Source: Candidatus Poribacteria bacterium
GTDB taxonomy: Bacteria; Poribacteria; WGA-4E; WGA-3G
Direction of reading: 5' to 3'
Length of the DNA: 63,690 bases
Assembly: GCA_022827185.1 (NCBI GenBank)
Contig: JAJDTM010000037.1
Location: forward strand, 1-63,690
Both the position numbers and the translations under genes were made by a program. The notes under the pieces were generated by a model. It saw nothing but the letters and a program-made list of their open reading frames with translations, ran no database searches and was not told the origin of the DNA. Below are positions 54,433-62,783 of the stretch, piece after piece (within the stretch, counting starts at the first letter, position 1; the number at the start of each line of letters is the position of its first letter).

Positions 54433-55310
54433 CTCCTAAAAAATTCGTGTGCCTCTGCGACCACTTCAGCAGTCGTTTGCTTGGGTTGCTTGTAATCCCT
54501 GGATTCACCTGTTTGCGCATCCAGATCAACTGTGAGCCAGAGTAAATACTCAATATTTCCGATGTCTTTGTGGATCGGCGAATAAGTCAACCCTCTCACT
54601 GTAGCACCAAGTTTATCCGTGACGAAAACACCGAGATTGTCTATTGTCTCAATATGCACCTGTTTATCAGGCACAATTCCACCCTTTTTCACATGAACTT
54701 TTCCGGCTTCAAACTGCGGTTTGAGCAGTGCGATAATATCACAATGGCTGTCGGCTGATAGCCATTCCTGATGTGTTAGAATTTTGATAACACTCGGTAG
54801 CACCGTCCTCAGAGAGATAAAAGAGACATCAACCACAGCGACAGAGATAAAATTTTCATTATCGTTTAGGGTCGAGGTGGCCTCGCCCCTACTTAAAAGT
54901 GATGGGGGTAAATGTCGAATGTTCGTTTTCTCGATTGGCTGAACCTGTGGATGCGTCCGGAGTTTCCACGCGAGTTGTCCATAACCGACATCAACAGCGT
55001 AGACGAATTTCGCGCCGTGCTGGAGGAGGCAATCTGTGAAACCACCCGTTGACGCGCCTACGTCGAGTGCAACCCGATTTTGTACATCTACCTCAAAGAT
55101 AGATAACGCCTTTTCCAACTTGAACCCACCGCGACTCACATACTTTTGCTGTTCCTGCACAACGACCTCGGCATCAGCAGGGATGCGTTGTCCCGGCTTG
55201 ATCTTAGCGTTGCCGTTAACAGTGACAGTTCCAGCAAGAATCAGTCGTTTCGCTTGCTCCCGGCTCTCAGCTAAGTCGTGCTCTACGAGAAAAATGTCTA
55301 TCCGTTGCAT
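54402..55310 (-). CDS. tlyA: TlyA-family rRNA 2'-O-methyltransferase
   Basis: 302 residues: an S4 RNA-binding domain (about 1-60, RIDIFLVEHDLAESREQAKRLILAGTVTVNG) and an RrmJ/FtsJ-like methyltransferase. Its SAM motif is ALDVGASTGGFTDCLLQ and its KDK-type catalytic region includes YVSRGGFKLEKAL, VVDVSFISLR and LLKPQFEAGK. TlyA methylates the 2'-O of C1409 in 16S and C1920 in 23S rRNA. A REP palindrome is translated as SRGEATSTLN (about 138-147). The C-terminus SRQPSAISHQ is encoded by the hairpin element, so the native end has been replaced. Gene order dxs-tlyA is common. Confidence 0.9.
   Translation of the reverse strand: MQRIDIFLVEHDLAESREQAKRLILAGTVTVNGNAKIKPGQRIPADAEVVVQEQQKYVSRGGFKLEKALSIFEVDVQNRVALDVGASTGGFTDCLLQHGAKFVYAVDVGYGQLAWKLRTHPQVQPIEKTNIRHLPPSLLSRGEATSTLNDNENFISVAVVDVSFISLRTVLPSVIKILTHQEWLSADSHCDIIALLKPQFEAGKVHVKKGGIVPDKQVHIETIDNLGVFVTDKLGATVRGLTYSPIHKDIGNIEYLLWLTVDLDAQTGESRDYKQPKQTTAEVVAEAHEFFRSRQPSAISHQ
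54870..54892. repeat. REP-like palindrome with CTAC, inside tlyA
   Basis: GGTCGAGGTGGCCTCGCCC followed by CTAC (54889-54892), in frame within the methyltransferase domain. Confidence 0.7.
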
Positions 55311-55320
55311 TTTTTTGTCC

Positions 55321-55416
55321 GTAGGGTTGGGTTTCCGAACCCGTATGGACGAGGCGGCCTCGCCCCTACGTTAGCATTTCTGTGTTGTGCGAGGGACGAG
55401 GCGACCTCGCCCCTAC
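55321..55416. repeat. cluster of three REP-like palindromes between dxs and tlyA
   Basis: GTAG-GGTTGGGTTTCCGAACCC (55321-55342); GACGAGGCGGCCTCGCCC with CTAC (to 55369); GACGAGGCGACCTCGCCC with CTAC (to 55416). The last two are followed by the same GTTAGCATTT. The final CTA is the complement of the dxs stop codon TAG. Confidence 0.8.
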
Positions 55417-57266
55417 GTTAGCATTTTCTGTGCGGTGCGAACGACAGCGTCGGCATCGCACTGGCACAATGCGTAAAGATGCTTGACATCACCGTGCTGA
55501 ATAAATTCATCTGGAATACCGAGGTTTGTGACCTGCGTGTTTGTGATGCCCGCTGCGGCGAGTGCTTCTAAGACAGCACTCCCGAAACCTCCCATTATCA
55601 CGCCGTCTTCAATCGTAATTACCTTACCGATGCGTTCTGCGAGTGGCAGAATCGTTGCAGTATCTAACGGTTTTACAAATCTTGCGTTGACAACCGTCGC
55701 CGAAATTCCGTTATCGGCTAACGTTTGCGCGGCTTCGAGTGCGGGATAAACCCGGTTGCCGATGGCGATTACAAGTACATCTTCACCCTCTCTGACGATT
55801 TCACTTTTTCCGATAGGGAGTACTTGCGGTTCCGCTGCGATCTTTACGCCGATGCCTGTACCTCTCGGATAGCGGAAGGCGATAGGCCCGTCTTCATAAG
55901 CGAGCGCGGTCTTCACCATAGATTGTAACTCGTTTTCATCTTTCGGTGCCATCACGACTATGTTCGGAATAGAGCGTAGGTATGCCAAATCGAAAACCCC
56001 GTGATGCGTCGGACCGTCTGCCCCGACAAGCCCACTCCTATCGAGTGCGAAGATGACAGGGAGGTTTTGGATGCAGACATCGTGTAACACTTGGTCATAA
56101 CTCCGTTGCAGGAAGGTCGAATAGATAGCAGCGACGGGACGCATCCCTTGTGCTGCCAATCCACCGGCGAACGTGACAGCGCACTGTTCTGCTAATCCGA
56201 TGTCAAAACATCGGCTCGGAAACGCGTTGGCAAATTTGTCAAGCCCTGTCCCGCCCGGCATCGCTGCCGTCACGCCGACGACCCGTGCGTCACGTTTTGC
56301 TAATTCAATGAGTGTTCGACTGAATACTTCCGTGTAGGAGGGTGTAGCGGGTTTCGGTTTAATCGTCTTTCCAGTCTTCAGGTTGAAGGGACCGCTGACG
56401 CTGTAGAATCCGACCGGATCTTCTTCGGCTGGGGTATAACCACGTCCCTTTTCGGTTACGACGTGAAGCAGGATCGGACCTGTGAGACTGCGAATCCCCG
56501 TCAACACTGGTACGAGTGCTTCTAAATCATTTCCATCGAGGGGGCCGAAGTACCGGAACCCGAATTCTTCAAACAGCGTGCCCGGTTTCAGTGAAGCCTC
56601 AATTTTACGGGCTATCTGCTTCGCGTCCTCCGAGATTAGGTTCATCAATCCTTTAGCACCAGAGCGGAGGAAATTATATTGCGGTGAACTTGTGAGTTTG
56701 TGGAAGTGTTTTGAGAACGCGCCGACAGTTGCTGAGATGGACATGTTGTTATCATTGAGAATAACGACCATGTCGTTCCTGAAGTCGCCAGCGGCGTTCA
56801 ATGCTTCAAACGCCATACCACCTGTTAGCCCGCCATCCCCGATAATAGCGACGACCTTGTAGGTCTCGTTAATCAGATCTCGAGCGGTGGCGATGCCTAA
56901 CGCAGCGGCGATGGAGGTGCTGGAATGCCCGGCACCAAAAACGTCATATTCACTTTCGGCTCTACTGAGAAAACCGCTGATGCCTCCGCTTTGTCTGAGG
57001 GTCGGGAACGATTCTCGCCTACCGGTTAGGAGTTTATGCGGATACGCCTGATGCCCGATATCCCAGATGACTTTATCGCGCGGTGTATCAAATACGGTAT
57101 GTAGTGCTATCGCTAATTCGATAGTACCGAAGTTCGGCGCGAAATGCCCTGGATGTTCAGAAAGAACTTTTAGTAGATATGCACGCATCTCCTCGGCAAG
57201 TGCTTTGAGTTCGTCAATTTCAAGTTTTTTCAGGTCTGCGGGACTATTAATTTTTTCTAAGAACAT
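55413..57266 (-). CDS. dxs: 1-deoxy-D-xylulose-5-phosphate synthase
   Basis: 617 residues, the normal length. DXS joins pyruvate and glyceraldehyde 3-phosphate using thiamine diphosphate, opening the MEP isoprenoid route. The N-terminal third has VIWDIGHQAYPHKLLTGR and the diphosphate motif GDGGLTGGMAFEALNAAGD...NDNNMSIS. The middle has MPGGTGLDKFANAFPSRCFDIGLAEQ with the catalytic Glu, and DRSGLVGADGPTHHGVFDL. The C-terminal domain contains GNRVYPALEAA and EDGVIMGGFGSAV. The stop codon TAG lies in a REP. It follows xseB, a common neighbour. Confidence 0.95.
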   Translation of the reverse strand: MFLEKINSPADLKKLEIDELKALAEEMRAYLLKVLSEHPGHFAPNFGTIELAIALHTVFDTPRDKVIWDIGHQAYPHKLLTGRRESFPTLRQSGGISGFLSRAESEYDVFGAGHSSTSIAAALGIATARDLINETYKVVAIIGDGGLTGGMAFEALNAAGDFRNDMVVILNDNNMSISATVGAFSKHFHKLTSSPQYNFLRSGAKGLMNLISEDAKQIARKIEASLKPGTLFEEFGFRYFGPLDGNDLEALVPVLTGIRSLTGPILLHVVTEKGRGYTPAEEDPVGFYSVSGPFNLKTGKTIKPKPATPSYTEVFSRTLIELAKRDARVVGVTAAMPGGTGLDKFANAFPSRCFDIGLAEQCAVTFAGGLAAQGMRPVAAIYSTFLQRSYDQVLHDVCIQNLPVIFALDRSGLVGADGPTHHGVFDLAYLRSIPNIVVMAPKDENELQSMVKTALAYEDGPIAFRYPRGTGIGVKIAAEPQVLPIGKSEIVREGEDVLVIAIGNRVYPALEAAQTLADNGISATVVNARFVKPLDTATILPLAERIGKVITIEDGVIMGGFGSAVLEALAAAGITNTQVTNLGIPDEFIQHGDVKHLYALCQCDADAVVRTAQKMLT

Positions 57267-57287
57267 GTTTTAATTCCTGTTATTTTA

Positions 57288-57452
57288 GTAGTTAATGGTT
57301 AATAGTTAATAGTTATAAGTTAAAGAGGTTCCTTGCAGTGCTTGGAAGAAAGATGGCGAACGCCATATTTCCTTCCAAAATTCAACGCGTCTTGGAATAT
57401 TCGAGAGCAAAGCCTCTTAACTTATAACTTATAACTAACAACCAACAACTAA
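57288..57452. repeat. short-word hairpin element between xseB and dxs
   Basis: AGTTAAT/AGTTATA words face CTTATAACTTATAACT, with core AGTTAAAGAGGTTCC and GCCTCTTAACTT. A second hairpin (TTGGAAG...ATGGCG / CGCCAT...CTTCCAA) is nested inside. Confidence 0.85.
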
Positions 57453-57453
57453 T

Positions 57454-57642
57454 TTAAGAGTTATCTGTTTCGAGAACGTTTTCTACCCGCTGTTCGGCTT
57501 TTTCAAGCATTTCCCTGCACGATGAGACTAAGGTAACGCCTTCCTCAAAGAGTTTGAGGGAATTCTCAAGCGGCAGTTCGTTGCCTGCTTCTAATTTTTC
57601 AACGATCTCTGTGAGTTTTGTGAGTTTTTCTTCAAAGGTCAT
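57454..57642 (-). CDS. xseB: exodeoxyribonuclease VII small subunit
   Basis: 62 residues from ATG 57642: MTFEEKLTKLTEIVEKLEAGNELPLENSLKLFEEGV, the standard XseB helical hairpin. It binds XseA in the exonuclease VII complex. The ATG lies 11 bases inside the xseA end, so the two are translationally coupled. The longer frame to 57684 is disfavoured, since family members begin at this Met. Confidence 0.9.
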   Translation of the reverse strand: MTFEEKLTKLTEIVEKLEAGNELPLENSLKLFEEGVTLVSSCREMLEKAEQRVENVLETDNS

Positions 57643-58888
57643 GTTTATCTCCAGTAGGTTGATGTTCAGAGAAAATTTCTTCAACGCGACAGGCGAGATG
57701 TCCTTGTGCCAGCTGAACCTGAATCCTGTCGCCGACGGATACCTGTTTAGCGTCGGTTAGGACCTCACCGTCTGTTTTCCGACTGATGCTGTACCCGCGT
57801 TTCAATGTGGCTAACGGACTCAAGGCGTTGAGGCGTTCTGCGAGTGTGTGAAGCCTGTTCTCACCGGCGGTGAGGCTTTGTCTTGCAGCGTTACGGCATG
57901 CGGTGTCTAAGTTGTCTACGATTTGGTAAAGTTGATTGATTTTGCCTTTACGTTGTTCCGGTGCCAGTCGCGTCTCAAGTTCCTGAATCCGCGTTTTATG
58001 GGCATTTAATTGATTCTGAATCGTTGTGTGCAGCCATGCATCGAAACCGTTAAGTTGTGCGAAAAGTTCATCCTGATCCGGGACGATGTGTTCGATTGCT
58101 GCCGATGGTGTCGGTGCTCGGTGATCCGCTACCATGTCTGAGATAGTGTAATCGGTTTCGTGTCCAACTGCCGATACAACCGGAATTGTGGAAGCGAAAA
58201 TCGCACGCGCAACAAGTTCTTCGTTGAATGCCCAGAGGTCTTCGATTGAACCACCACCACGGCCGACGATTAGCACATCAATATCGTCTCGTCGGTTCAT
58301 CGTTTGCAGTGCGTAGGTGATCCCTTGTGCTGCGCCGTTGCCTTGAACGAGTGTCGGATGTAGCAATACTTCGGTTAACGGATACCGCTTGCGGAGTTGT
58401 TCGCAGATGTCTTGGAAGGCTGCACCTGTTGCTGACGTAATCACACCGATTTTCTTCGGGAATCTTGGCAACCGTTTTTTGTGAATGTTATCAAACAATC
58501 CCTCGCCTGAAAGTCGTTGCTTCAGTTCCTCAAACGCTCTCTGCAGTGCCCCGATCCCGACCGGTTCCACGTTTCGACCGACAATCTGATATTGTCCCCT
58601 TGCAGAATAGAGGCTCAGTTGCCCATGTACAATAACCTCTTCACCGTCCTTCGGTAAAAATTTGAGGAGGGAGGCATTACTCCGAAAAATGGCGACTGAG
58701 ATCTGATGATTTTCTTCTTTGAGCGTGAAATAGACGTGTCCGGCACCAGACTTGCTGAAATTGGATACCTCTCCCTGTATCCAAACATTTTGGAAGTCCG
58801 GCTGCTGTTCTATCAGTCTTTTCAAGAGATTTGTTATCTCACTAACGCTGCGGATAACTTTTGTTGGCATCGAAAATTCTAATTGCAT
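57632..58888 (-). CDS. xseA: exodeoxyribonuclease VII large subunit
   Basis: 418 residues with an N-terminal OB fold (VWIQGEVSNFSKSGAGHVYFTLKE) and a catalytic region FPKKIGVITSATGAAFQDI...VGRGGGSIEDLWAFN...AVGHETDYTISDMVADHRAPTPSAA. A coiled-coil (about 285-365) follows, with a C-terminal segment LKRGYSISRKTDG. ExoVII degrades single-stranded DNA from both ends to acid-soluble oligonucleotides. The start may be M1 or M7. xseB overlaps the end. Confidence 0.93.
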   Translation of the reverse strand: MQLEFSMPTKVIRSVSEITNLLKRLIEQQPDFQNVWIQGEVSNFSKSGAGHVYFTLKEENHQISVAIFRSNASLLKFLPKDGEEVIVHGQLSLYSARGQYQIVGRNVEPVGIGALQRAFEELKQRLSGEGLFDNIHKKRLPRFPKKIGVITSATGAAFQDICEQLRKRYPLTEVLLHPTLVQGNGAAQGITYALQTMNRRDDIDVLIVGRGGGSIEDLWAFNEELVARAIFASTIPVVSAVGHETDYTISDMVADHRAPTPSAAIEHIVPDQDELFAQLNGFDAWLHTTIQNQLNAHKTRIQELETRLAPEQRKGKINQLYQIVDNLDTACRNAARQSLTAGENRLHTLAERLNALSPLATLKRGYSISRKTDGEVLTDAKQVSVGDRIQVQLAQGHLACRVEEIFSEHQPTGDKHDL

Positions 58889-58892
58889 AAAG

Positions 58893-58992
58893 GTTACCAG
58901 TTACGAGTTACCAGTTACGAGTTACCAGTTAAAGAGCGTTACTGTTCTATTCCAGTTTCCTCTTAACTGTCCACTGGTTACTGGTAACTATT
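58893..58992. repeat. short-word hairpin element between ymdB and xseA
   Basis: TTACCAG/TTACGAG words face ACTGGTTACTGGTAACT, with core AGTTAAAGAGCGTTAC and CTCTTAACTG. Confidence 0.85.
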
Positions 58993-59006
58993 CCTCTGGC
59001 GACTAA

Positions 59007-59783
59007 TCAATATTGCGCTTGGAGTGGGACAATGCTTACTGCTAATCCTGTTTCATCATCGAGTTCTATCTCAGCACCGCAGAGTTTGACGTTGTCTTTA
59101 GCGACAGTGAAGCGCGCTGGCATCATCGTCAGAAACCGTTCAAGCACAAGGTCCGTTCGCACGCCGATCACCGAATCATAAGGGCCTGTCATCCCAACAT
59201 CTGTAATATAAGCTGTGCCTTGCGGGAGGACGCGCGCGTCCGCTGTCGGAACATGTGTATGTGTCCCAATCACCGCACCTATTCTGCCGTCCGCGTGCCA
59301 CCCCATCGCGATTTTCTCAGAGGTCGCCTCGGCGTGAAAATCGAGAAGGATGTAGGGTGTCACTGCTTGTATATCGGGTAGAATTGTATCAAGGGCGTGA
59401 AACGGATTGCTGTACGGGTTCATGAAAAGTTGTCCGGCGAGATTGATGACACCGAGTTGTGTTTGCCCGTCATCGGAGGAGACGATGGTCACACCGCGCC
59501 CGGTTACCTCGGTCGGATAGTTCGCGGGCCGTATCAGCTGGGGTGTTGTCTCTATAAAGTTGAAAATATCTTTATTATCCCAGACGTGGTTGCCGGTTGT
59601 AATTGCGGAGACACCTGATGCCAAGAGTTGGTCAACGATGTCAAATGTCAGCCCTTTCCCACCTGCTGCGTTTTCTCCGTTGGCGATAATGAAGTCGTAT
59701 TTGTGTCGATGTTCTTCGAGAAATTTCGTTGTCGCTGCTCTGCCCGGATTTCCGACTATATCTCCGATAAACAGTATTTTCAT
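59007..59783 (-). CDS. ymdB: YmdB-family metallophosphodiesterase
   Basis: 258 residues with the family motifs in order: FIGDIVGNPGR (about 5-15), ANGENAAGGKG, TTGNHVWDNKD, LLDFHAEATSEK, and GTHTHVPTADARVL, supplying the Asp, Asn and His dimetal ligands. Homologues act on 2',3'-cyclic nucleotides in vitro and influence RNA metabolism and biofilm behaviour in Bacillus. It is commonly near rny or xseA; here xseA is next. Confidence 0.88.
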   Translation of the reverse strand: MKILFIGDIVGNPGRAATTKFLEEHRHKYDFIIANGENAAGGKGLTFDIVDQLLASGVSAITTGNHVWDNKDIFNFIETTPQLIRPANYPTEVTGRGVTIVSSDDGQTQLGVINLAGQLFMNPYSNPFHALDTILPDIQAVTPYILLDFHAEATSEKIAMGWHADGRIGAVIGTHTHVPTADARVLPQGTAYITDVGMTGPYDSVIGVRTDLVLERFLTMMPARFTVAKDNVKLCGAEIELDDETGLAVSIVPLQAQY

Positions 59784-59789
59784 TTTTAA

Positions 59790-59950
59790 TGGCTATCGGC
59801 TATCGGCTATCAGCCATCAGTAAGAGTGGCTATCGGAAACTGTCGGCTATCGGAAACCATCAGGAACAAGAGAGTTTTGATTAACAGAAGTTCTCTTGCT
59901 GATAGCTGACCGCTGACGGCTTTTCTTGCTGACTGCTGACTGCTGATTGC
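59790..59950. repeat. short-word hairpin element between pyrE and ymdB
   Basis: GGCTATC words (several, with an extra internal pair ATCGGAAAC) face GCTGATAGCTGACC and GACTGCT words. It is the most complex copy and reaches the pyrE stop codon. Confidence 0.8.
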
Positions 59951-60471
59951 TACTCTCCTTCTAACTCTGCGAGTGTGAATACGGATGCAAACGAACATCC
60001 GAGTGCATTAATTTTTGCCGCACCACCTGCCTGTCGATCAATAACTGCTACAACATGTTCAACTGTGTACCCCGCCGCGCGGATCTGTTCGATTGATGTA
60101 CAGACCTGTCCTGCAGTTGTAATCACATCTTCTATTACAACGAGTGTACGTCCTTCTTCAACGCCGCCCTCTATGAGGTTGCAGGTCCCATAAGTTTTCG
60201 CTTCCTTACGCACGTAAAAACAGGGGATTCCTGTTTGTAGTGAGAGTGCCGTCGCAAGTGGGATGCCCCCTAATTCCAAACCTGCCAACCCGTCGCAACT
60301 CGACGGGAGCAGTTTCGCCATCTCCGCAGCGATTGCGGTGAGCAGCGCGGGGTTGCTCTCAAATCGGTATTTATCCCAATAGAAATTGCTGATATTCCCT
60401 GAACGGAGTTTGAATTCACCTGTGAGATACGAGACCTCACGCATCTGTTTTGCGAGTTCTGTTTTTGTCAT
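59950..60471 (-). CDS. pyrE: orotate phosphoribosyltransferase
   Basis: 173 residues. The PRPP-binding motif is LVVIEDVITTAGQV (about 115-128). The N-terminal TGEFKLRSGNISNFYWDKYR and LAGLELGGIPLATALSLQTG are typical of OPRTases, and YVRKEAKTYGTCNLIEG supplies the catalytic loop Lys residues. It makes orotidine 5'-phosphate in de novo pyrimidine synthesis. It lies between selD and ymdB with a hairpin element on either side. Confidence 0.92.
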   Translation of the reverse strand: MTKTELAKQMREVSYLTGEFKLRSGNISNFYWDKYRFESNPALLTAIAAEMAKLLPSSCDGLAGLELGGIPLATALSLQTGIPCFYVRKEAKTYGTCNLIEGGVEEGRTLVVIEDVITTAGQVCTSIEQIRAAGYTVEHVVAVIDRQAGGAAKINALGCSFASVFTLAELEGE

Positions 60472-60486
60472 TTTTCTCTGGTTTTC

Positions 60487-60660
60487 AGTTATAAGTTATA
60501 AGTTATAAGTCTGGTTTCTGGTTACCTATCATCTCTTTGTAATCAGTGGGAAGGGTTTGTAACTCTGAAGTTCCCCAATTGAAGCACCGACAGTTACCAA
60601 GAAATATGAAACCCTCGGGACCTTCTTAACTAAAAACTAAAAACTAAAAACTTATAACTA
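60487..60660. repeat. short-word hairpin element between selD and pyrE
   Basis: AGTTATA words (60488-60510) face CTAAAAACTAAAAACTAAAAACTTATAACT (from 60630), with CTTCTTAACT as core edge. It fills the whole gap. Confidence 0.85.
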
Positions 60661-61704
60661 TTAAAACACCTCAATATGTGCGGTATCGCCTGCTATTACT
60701 TCTCCAATGATAGCGGCTTCTGGGCAATCTGCGGCATGGAGGTCTGCTACGGCTGCATCAGCGTTTTCGGCCGGCAGCGAGAACAGTAGGCCGCCAGAGG
60801 TTTCCGCCTCCATCAAGATATGATGCATCGCTTCGCTATCGGTGTGGAACGTGACCTTGTCCGAAAGGAACGTCATATTGGCAAGATAGGCTTGCGTATA
60901 GGTATCCTGTGCGACGAGTGCTGGGGCATCTTCAAAGTGAGGCACGGCACTGCTATCAATCTTAAGACAAGCACCATTGCCCGCCGCCATCTCCGATGCG
61001 TGTCCTAATAACCCGTACCCGGTGACATCCGTACAGGCACTTGCACCATACTTCAGCATCACTGCAGAAGCGGAGGCATTGAGCCGAGTCATGGATTCAA
61101 CGAGTTCCGGCAGCACTGCATCGCTGATCTTGTCAAACTTTAACCCCGTGGTAAGGATACCGATACCGAGGTTTTTGGTTAAGATGAGTACCTCGCCCGG
61201 ACGTGCGCCGTAGTTTTTGACGAATTTCTCAGGATGCACGATCCCCGTTACAGAGAGTCCGTACATGAGTTCCGGTGAATCTACCGTGTGTCCACCGACA
61301 AGCGCGGCACCTGCTTCAATGGCTTTCTCGGTGCCACCTCTGACAATATCACCGAGGATTGATAGATGCAGGTCCGCCTTGGGCCAGCAGGTGATATTCA
61401 ACGCCGTTTTCGGGACACCGCCCATGCTATAGACATCGCTCAACGAGTTTGTCGCGGCGATTGCCCCGAATGTATACGGGTCGTCCACGATAGGTGTGAA
61501 ATAGTCCACCGTGTTGACGAGTGCGAGATCGTCTGAGATCCGATAAATCCCTGCGTCATCGGAGGTTTCCGTGCCGACAAGGAGGTTCGGATCAGTGGAT
61601 TTCGGGATATTCTCTAAAATGTGCGCAAGCTCCCCCGGAGCGAGTTTTGAGGCTCAGCCAGCACATTTCACGGTCGCTGTTAAACGGACTTTTTTATGTG
61701 TCAT
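60661..61704 (-). CDS. selD: selenide, water dikinase with selenocysteine (in-frame UGA)
   Basis: 347 residues starting at ATG 61704. The UGA at 61656-61654 is codon 17, giving KCAG-U-ASKLAPGEL, where homologues have the catalytic Cys/Sec before the conserved Lys. Ordinary ORF calling would begin after it, at the GTG of VDYFTPIVDDPY. Downstream motifs are FGAIAATNSLSDVYSMGG, NITCWPK, GGHTVDSPELMYGLSVTG and CTDVTGYGLLGHASEM. SelD makes selenophosphate from selenide and ATP, required for selenocysteine and so for fdhA in this window. A SECIS-like hairpin follows the UGA. Confidence 0.93.
61629..61656 (-). promoter_or_regulatory. bacterial SECIS element of selD
   Basis: After the UGA (61656-61654), GCTCC (61641-61637) and GGAGC (61633-61629) pair around a GGG loop. 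The loop is 18 bases from the UGA, within the spacing SelB requires. The stem is shorter than that of fdhA. Confidence 0.7.
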
Positions 61705-61821
61705 GTTTCCTTTATGCCTTACGCTCAGGACGGCTGCCTTGCGCGACAGTTGTTCATCCACATTTAGTTTTAGAGTTGGTTTGTAGACGTGTGCTTCATC
61801 GGATGGCTATATATCAACGAC

Positions 61822-61840
61822 GGGCAATGAATTGCCCTAC
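61822..61840. repeat. REP-like palindrome with CTAC between sugar isomerase and selD
   Basis: GGGCAATGAATTGCCC is a perfect hairpin followed by CTAC and TACGAA; the minus strand therefore has GTAG at its 5' side. Confidence 0.7.
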
Positions 61841-61883
61841 TACGAACCGGATTTACCTTCAATTTGAAAATGGGCGAAGCAAA

Positions 61884-62783
61884 TTATTGTAGGTCGTCTA
61901 AAACGGATTTTACGTATGCTACGCTCCTGCCATCTTGATGGAACTGGTCGCCGTCACGGATCCCCTCAATTGCCAGATAGCCGTCGTAGCCTGCATCAAG
62001 CACGGCGGCGATTGCGAACCTGTAGTCGATTTCACCATCGGGCAGCGGGACTTGGACGTAGATGGCTGTCTCTAAATCTGGGATATGCACGCGATAGAGG
62101 CTTTTGCAATGCCAGTAGTTAACATGCGGTGCCACGGCGGCGATAGCGGCTTCACACGTCTCCTCTGGGATGTCGTAAGTCCAGTAGATGTTCCCTAAGT
62201 CCGGATTTATACCGACATTCGGTGCATCAATCAGTTCCAACAGACGTAGCGTTGCTTGGCTGTTATCCGCTATCGAATTTTGATGGATTTCTATGGAGAT
62301 CTCGACGCCGAGATCCGCGGCGATAGCGGCGACATCAGTCACGGCACTTGCAGTCCGCACGTAGTCTTCATCACTCGCTTGACGGCTGGATCCCTGTGAG
62401 ACGGATTCGCCACGATACGTGCCTTTTCCACCTGGATCGTCGGGCGGTGTAGTGACTGTGGAATTAACAACACCCGCGCCCATCTTCGCAGCGAAGTGGA
62501 CGGCATCTGTCATCCGTTGTTTGTTCGCTGCAGCGACTTCTGGGTCCCTCGCGGCACCACCGCCGCCGCGAATGGCGACGCACGGCATACCGGCATCTTC
62601 AAGTTCTGCGCGGAATGTTTTGGCTTCAGCGTCAGAGAGATTCATCCCTGGGAGTTCAATCCCGTCGAAGCCAATCTTTTTGGCGTGTGCAAGAAACCGT
62701 TGTCTATCTGTTGCATCGGTGGGTAGCGCGCCACCGTTGTAGGGGTATGATGTACATCGTCTAAAGGCGTACGCAATCTTCAT
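61884..62783 (-). CDS. sugar phosphate isomerase/epimerase-like TIM barrel
   Basis: 299 residues of the xylose-isomerase-like TIM-barrel (AP endonuclease 2-like) fold. FDGIELPGMNLSDAEA, GAGVVNSTVT, GVEISIEIHQNSIADN, GINPDLGNIYW, NYWHCKSLYRVH and GYLAIEGIRDGD supply the Glu, Asp and His metal sites. Such proteins isomerise sugars or sugar-like molecules; the substrate is unknown. Its ATG overlaps the stop of the HD hydrolase gene by 4 bases, showing tight coupling. Confidence 0.82.
   Translation of the reverse strand: MKIAYAFRRCTSYPYNGGALPTDATDRQRFLAHAKKIGFDGIELPGMNLSDAEAKTFRAELEDAGMPCVAIRGGGGAARDPEVAAANKQRMTDAVHFAAKMGAGVVNSTVTTPPDDPGGKGTYRGESVSQGSSRQASDEDYVRTASAVTDVAAIAADLGVEISIEIHQNSIADNSQATLRLLELIDAPNVGINPDLGNIYWTYDIPEETCEAAIAAVAPHVNYWHCKSLYRVHIPDLETAIYVQVPLPDGEIDYRFAIAAVLDAGYDGYLAIEGIRDGDQFHQDGRSVAYVKSVLDDLQ

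Noticed and set aside
57288..57452. CRISPR array
   Set aside because: Repeat words are 7-8 nt, tandem and mirrored in two arms; there are no unique spacers of constant length and no cas genes.
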